From a virus: a stretch of 20,160 nucleotides of DNA. Positions 18,937-20,160 of this stretch are shown here, one piece after another (position 1 is the first letter of the stretch; each line of letters starts with the position of its first letter). A program made the translations under genes and the position numbers. The stretch is from positions 1 through 20,160 of IMG/VR virus record IMGVR_UViG_3300020477_001931; one strand, 5' to 3'. The notes beneath the pieces are model-generated. The model ran no database searches. It saw nothing but the letters and a program-made list of their open reading frames with translations, and was not told the DNA's origin.

Positions 18937-20160
18937 ATGCGTATTCCAGAACTCAAGAAACACACCTCCGGCCGAGCATTCGTCCGCGTCCAAAAAAACG
19001 GAACGCGGAAGGATTACTATTTCGGGGTGCACGGCACTCCCGAGGCCGAGACCAAATACAAGCAGTGGCTCGCTCGCCACATGGCTGGCATTCCTCACCC
19101 CGAGGATGAGACCTGCGGCAAGAAGGTCGCCCAGGTCGTCTCATTCTACCTCGACTGGATTCACGACGAGGGGCTGGTCTCCGAGGGGGAGCACTACCAG
19201 ATCCGGCACACCCTTGACGTTGTGTGCGAGCACTACGGCTCGCTGCCGGTCGAGAAGTTTTCAGCCGAGGAACTGAGCGACCTGCGAAAAGTTTTCCAGT
19301 CGCGGTACACCCACAGAACCGCCACCCAGAAACTCGGCCGCATCAAGAAGATGTTCCGAAAGTGCCTGGAGAAAAAGAAGAGCACTGGCGTGACTGGCGA
19401 GCAGGTCAACGAGCTGCTCCTGGTCGAGGGCGTCCACAAGGACAAGCCCGGCGTCAGGAACAGTCGCGAGGTTCCGGCTGTGGCCTGGACCGAGGCGAGC
19501 AAGCTGATGCCCTTCCTGTCACCAGTGGTCTCGGCATTGTGCAAGGTGCAATTCCTTTGCGGCCTACGGCCAACCGAGGCTTGCGTCATGACGCTCGACC
19601 AGATGGACACCAGCGGTGACATCTGGACCTACCAGCCCGACCAGCAGAAGACCGGCCACCGTGGCTGGAAGCCAGCGTCGGCTGTGCCGCCGGTAGCCCA
19701 GAAGATTCTTGAACCGTTCCTCGACCGAGCACCCAGTGAGTTCCTGTTCAAGCCGGCAGAGGCTGTTGCGTGGAAGATGGCTCGCGACTCGTACTATCGC
19801 ACCACCAAGGTGTACCCGAGCGAGGTCAAGCGGGTGCAAGCGGCGAGGAAGAAACGCAAGGCCCGTGGCGTGAAGCGGGCGGAGCACTACACCGCCAGCA
19901 CCTACGGTGGTGCCTTGAAGCACGGCTTCCGAGCCGCCGAGGAGGCTGGCCTGACGCTGGAACGCTGGTCACCCAACCAACTGCGTCACGGTATAGCCAC
20001 GCTCGTCGCCCACCAGCCGGGGCTGGGCCAAGAAGCGGCCCAGGCGTACCTCGGGCACGCTCACCTCTCGACGACTCAGGTCTACGTCGAGAAACAAAAG
20101 AGCAAGGTCATCAGCGTGGCCACGGAGCTGGAGCCACTGCTGGCCGAGCTGGTCACATAA
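18937..20160 (+). CDS. int: Tyrosine recombinase, phage integrase
   Basis: The 407-residue product integrates and excises the phage at attP/attB. An N-terminal arm-binding-type region (RAFVRVQKNGTRKDYYFG) and a SAM-like core-binding domain (about 60-150) precede the catalytic domain. Catalytic residues are R211 in FLCGLRPTEA, a Lys in QKTGHRGW (about 238), R350 and H351 in PNQLRHGIAT, H374 in LGHAHLSTT, and Y383 in VYVEK. The usual first His of HxxR is Asn, as I recall from planctomycete integrases. ATG 18937 follows GGAGAG. The gene ends on the last base of the window and lies directly beside the arm repeats it probably binds. Confidence 0.93.
   Translation: MRIPELKKHTSGRAFVRVQKNGTRKDYYFGVHGTPEAETKYKQWLARHMAGIPHPEDETCGKKVAQVVSFYLDWIHDEGLVSEGEHYQIRHTLDVVCEHYGSLPVEKFSAEELSDLRKVFQSRYTHRTATQKLGRIKKMFRKCLEKKKSTGVTGEQVNELLLVEGVHKDKPGVRNSREVPAVAWTEASKLMPFLSPVVSALCKVQFLCGLRPTEACVMTLDQMDTSGDIWTYQPDQQKTGHRGWKPASAVPPVAQKILEPFLDRAPSEFLFKPAEAVAWKMARDSYYRTTKVYPSEVKRVQAARKKRKARGVKRAEHYTASTYGGALKHGFRAAEEAGLTLERWSPNQLRHGIATLVAHQPGLGQEAAQAYLGHAHLSTTQVYVEKQKSKVISVATELEPLLAELVT

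Overview
The window reads as part of a temperate tailed-phage (Caudoviricetes-type) genome. Visible phage functions are a large terminase, an HNH nuclease, a recombination and replication module, a lysis-like module, and a tyrosine integrase beside an attP-like site. The host is probably a member of the Planctomycetota. That is inferred from the DUF1580-like excisionase-type protein, the integrase's PNQLRH motif and the high GC content, and it is not proven. The att-like site has phage genes on both sides, so the sequence looks like a free or circular phage genome rather than an integrated prophage cut at its end.

Layout, left to right. (1) 1-4061, minus strand: a tightly overlapping packaging operon of a DUF3310-like protein, a DUF5658-like membrane protein, a 27-residue zinc-ribbon peptide, an HNH nuclease, a 117-aa unknown, a coiled-coil protein (small-terminase candidate), a 157-aa phage protein, and TerL, which runs off the left edge. 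(2) 4062-4931: a non-coding divergent control region with hairpins and an AT-rich stretch. (3) 4932-8237, plus strand: an array of six small unrecognised genes and a serine recombinase. Each has the same start box, GGAGTTGAGAC(C/T), and is separated from its neighbour by a repeated hairpin element; it ends at a clear intrinsic terminator. (4) 8282-12996, minus strand: a metallophosphoesterase, small unknowns, a lipoprotein, a papain-like protease, holin-like and XhlA-like membrane proteins and a trypsin-like protease. (5) A strong minus-strand terminator at 13015-13055. (6) 13074-18171, minus strand: the early operon of a DUF1580-like protein, zinc proteins, a phage CsrA, a PD-(D/E)XK-like protein, a RecB/Cas4-like nuclease in permuted order, a Sak4-like ATPase, an SSB-like protein, a replication-type protein and a Holliday-junction-resolvase-like nuclease. 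(7) 18309-20160, plus strand: a small unknown gene, attP with repeated arm sites around a tRNA-Gln-like core, and the integrase.

How it may fit together. The early operon would supply replication and annealing-type recombination (Sak4, SSB, nuclease and resolvase). The left operon would package DNA. The middle minus operon would lyse the cell. The integrase and attP would give lysogeny. The most unusual part is the plus-strand array: a shared start box, repeated structured spacers with compensatory base changes, a 25-residue membrane peptide, and a leader that can pair with the recombinase start site. It sits in a genome that also encodes the RNA-binding regulator CsrA. Whether these spacers are RNA regulatory elements, recombination sites or both is open.
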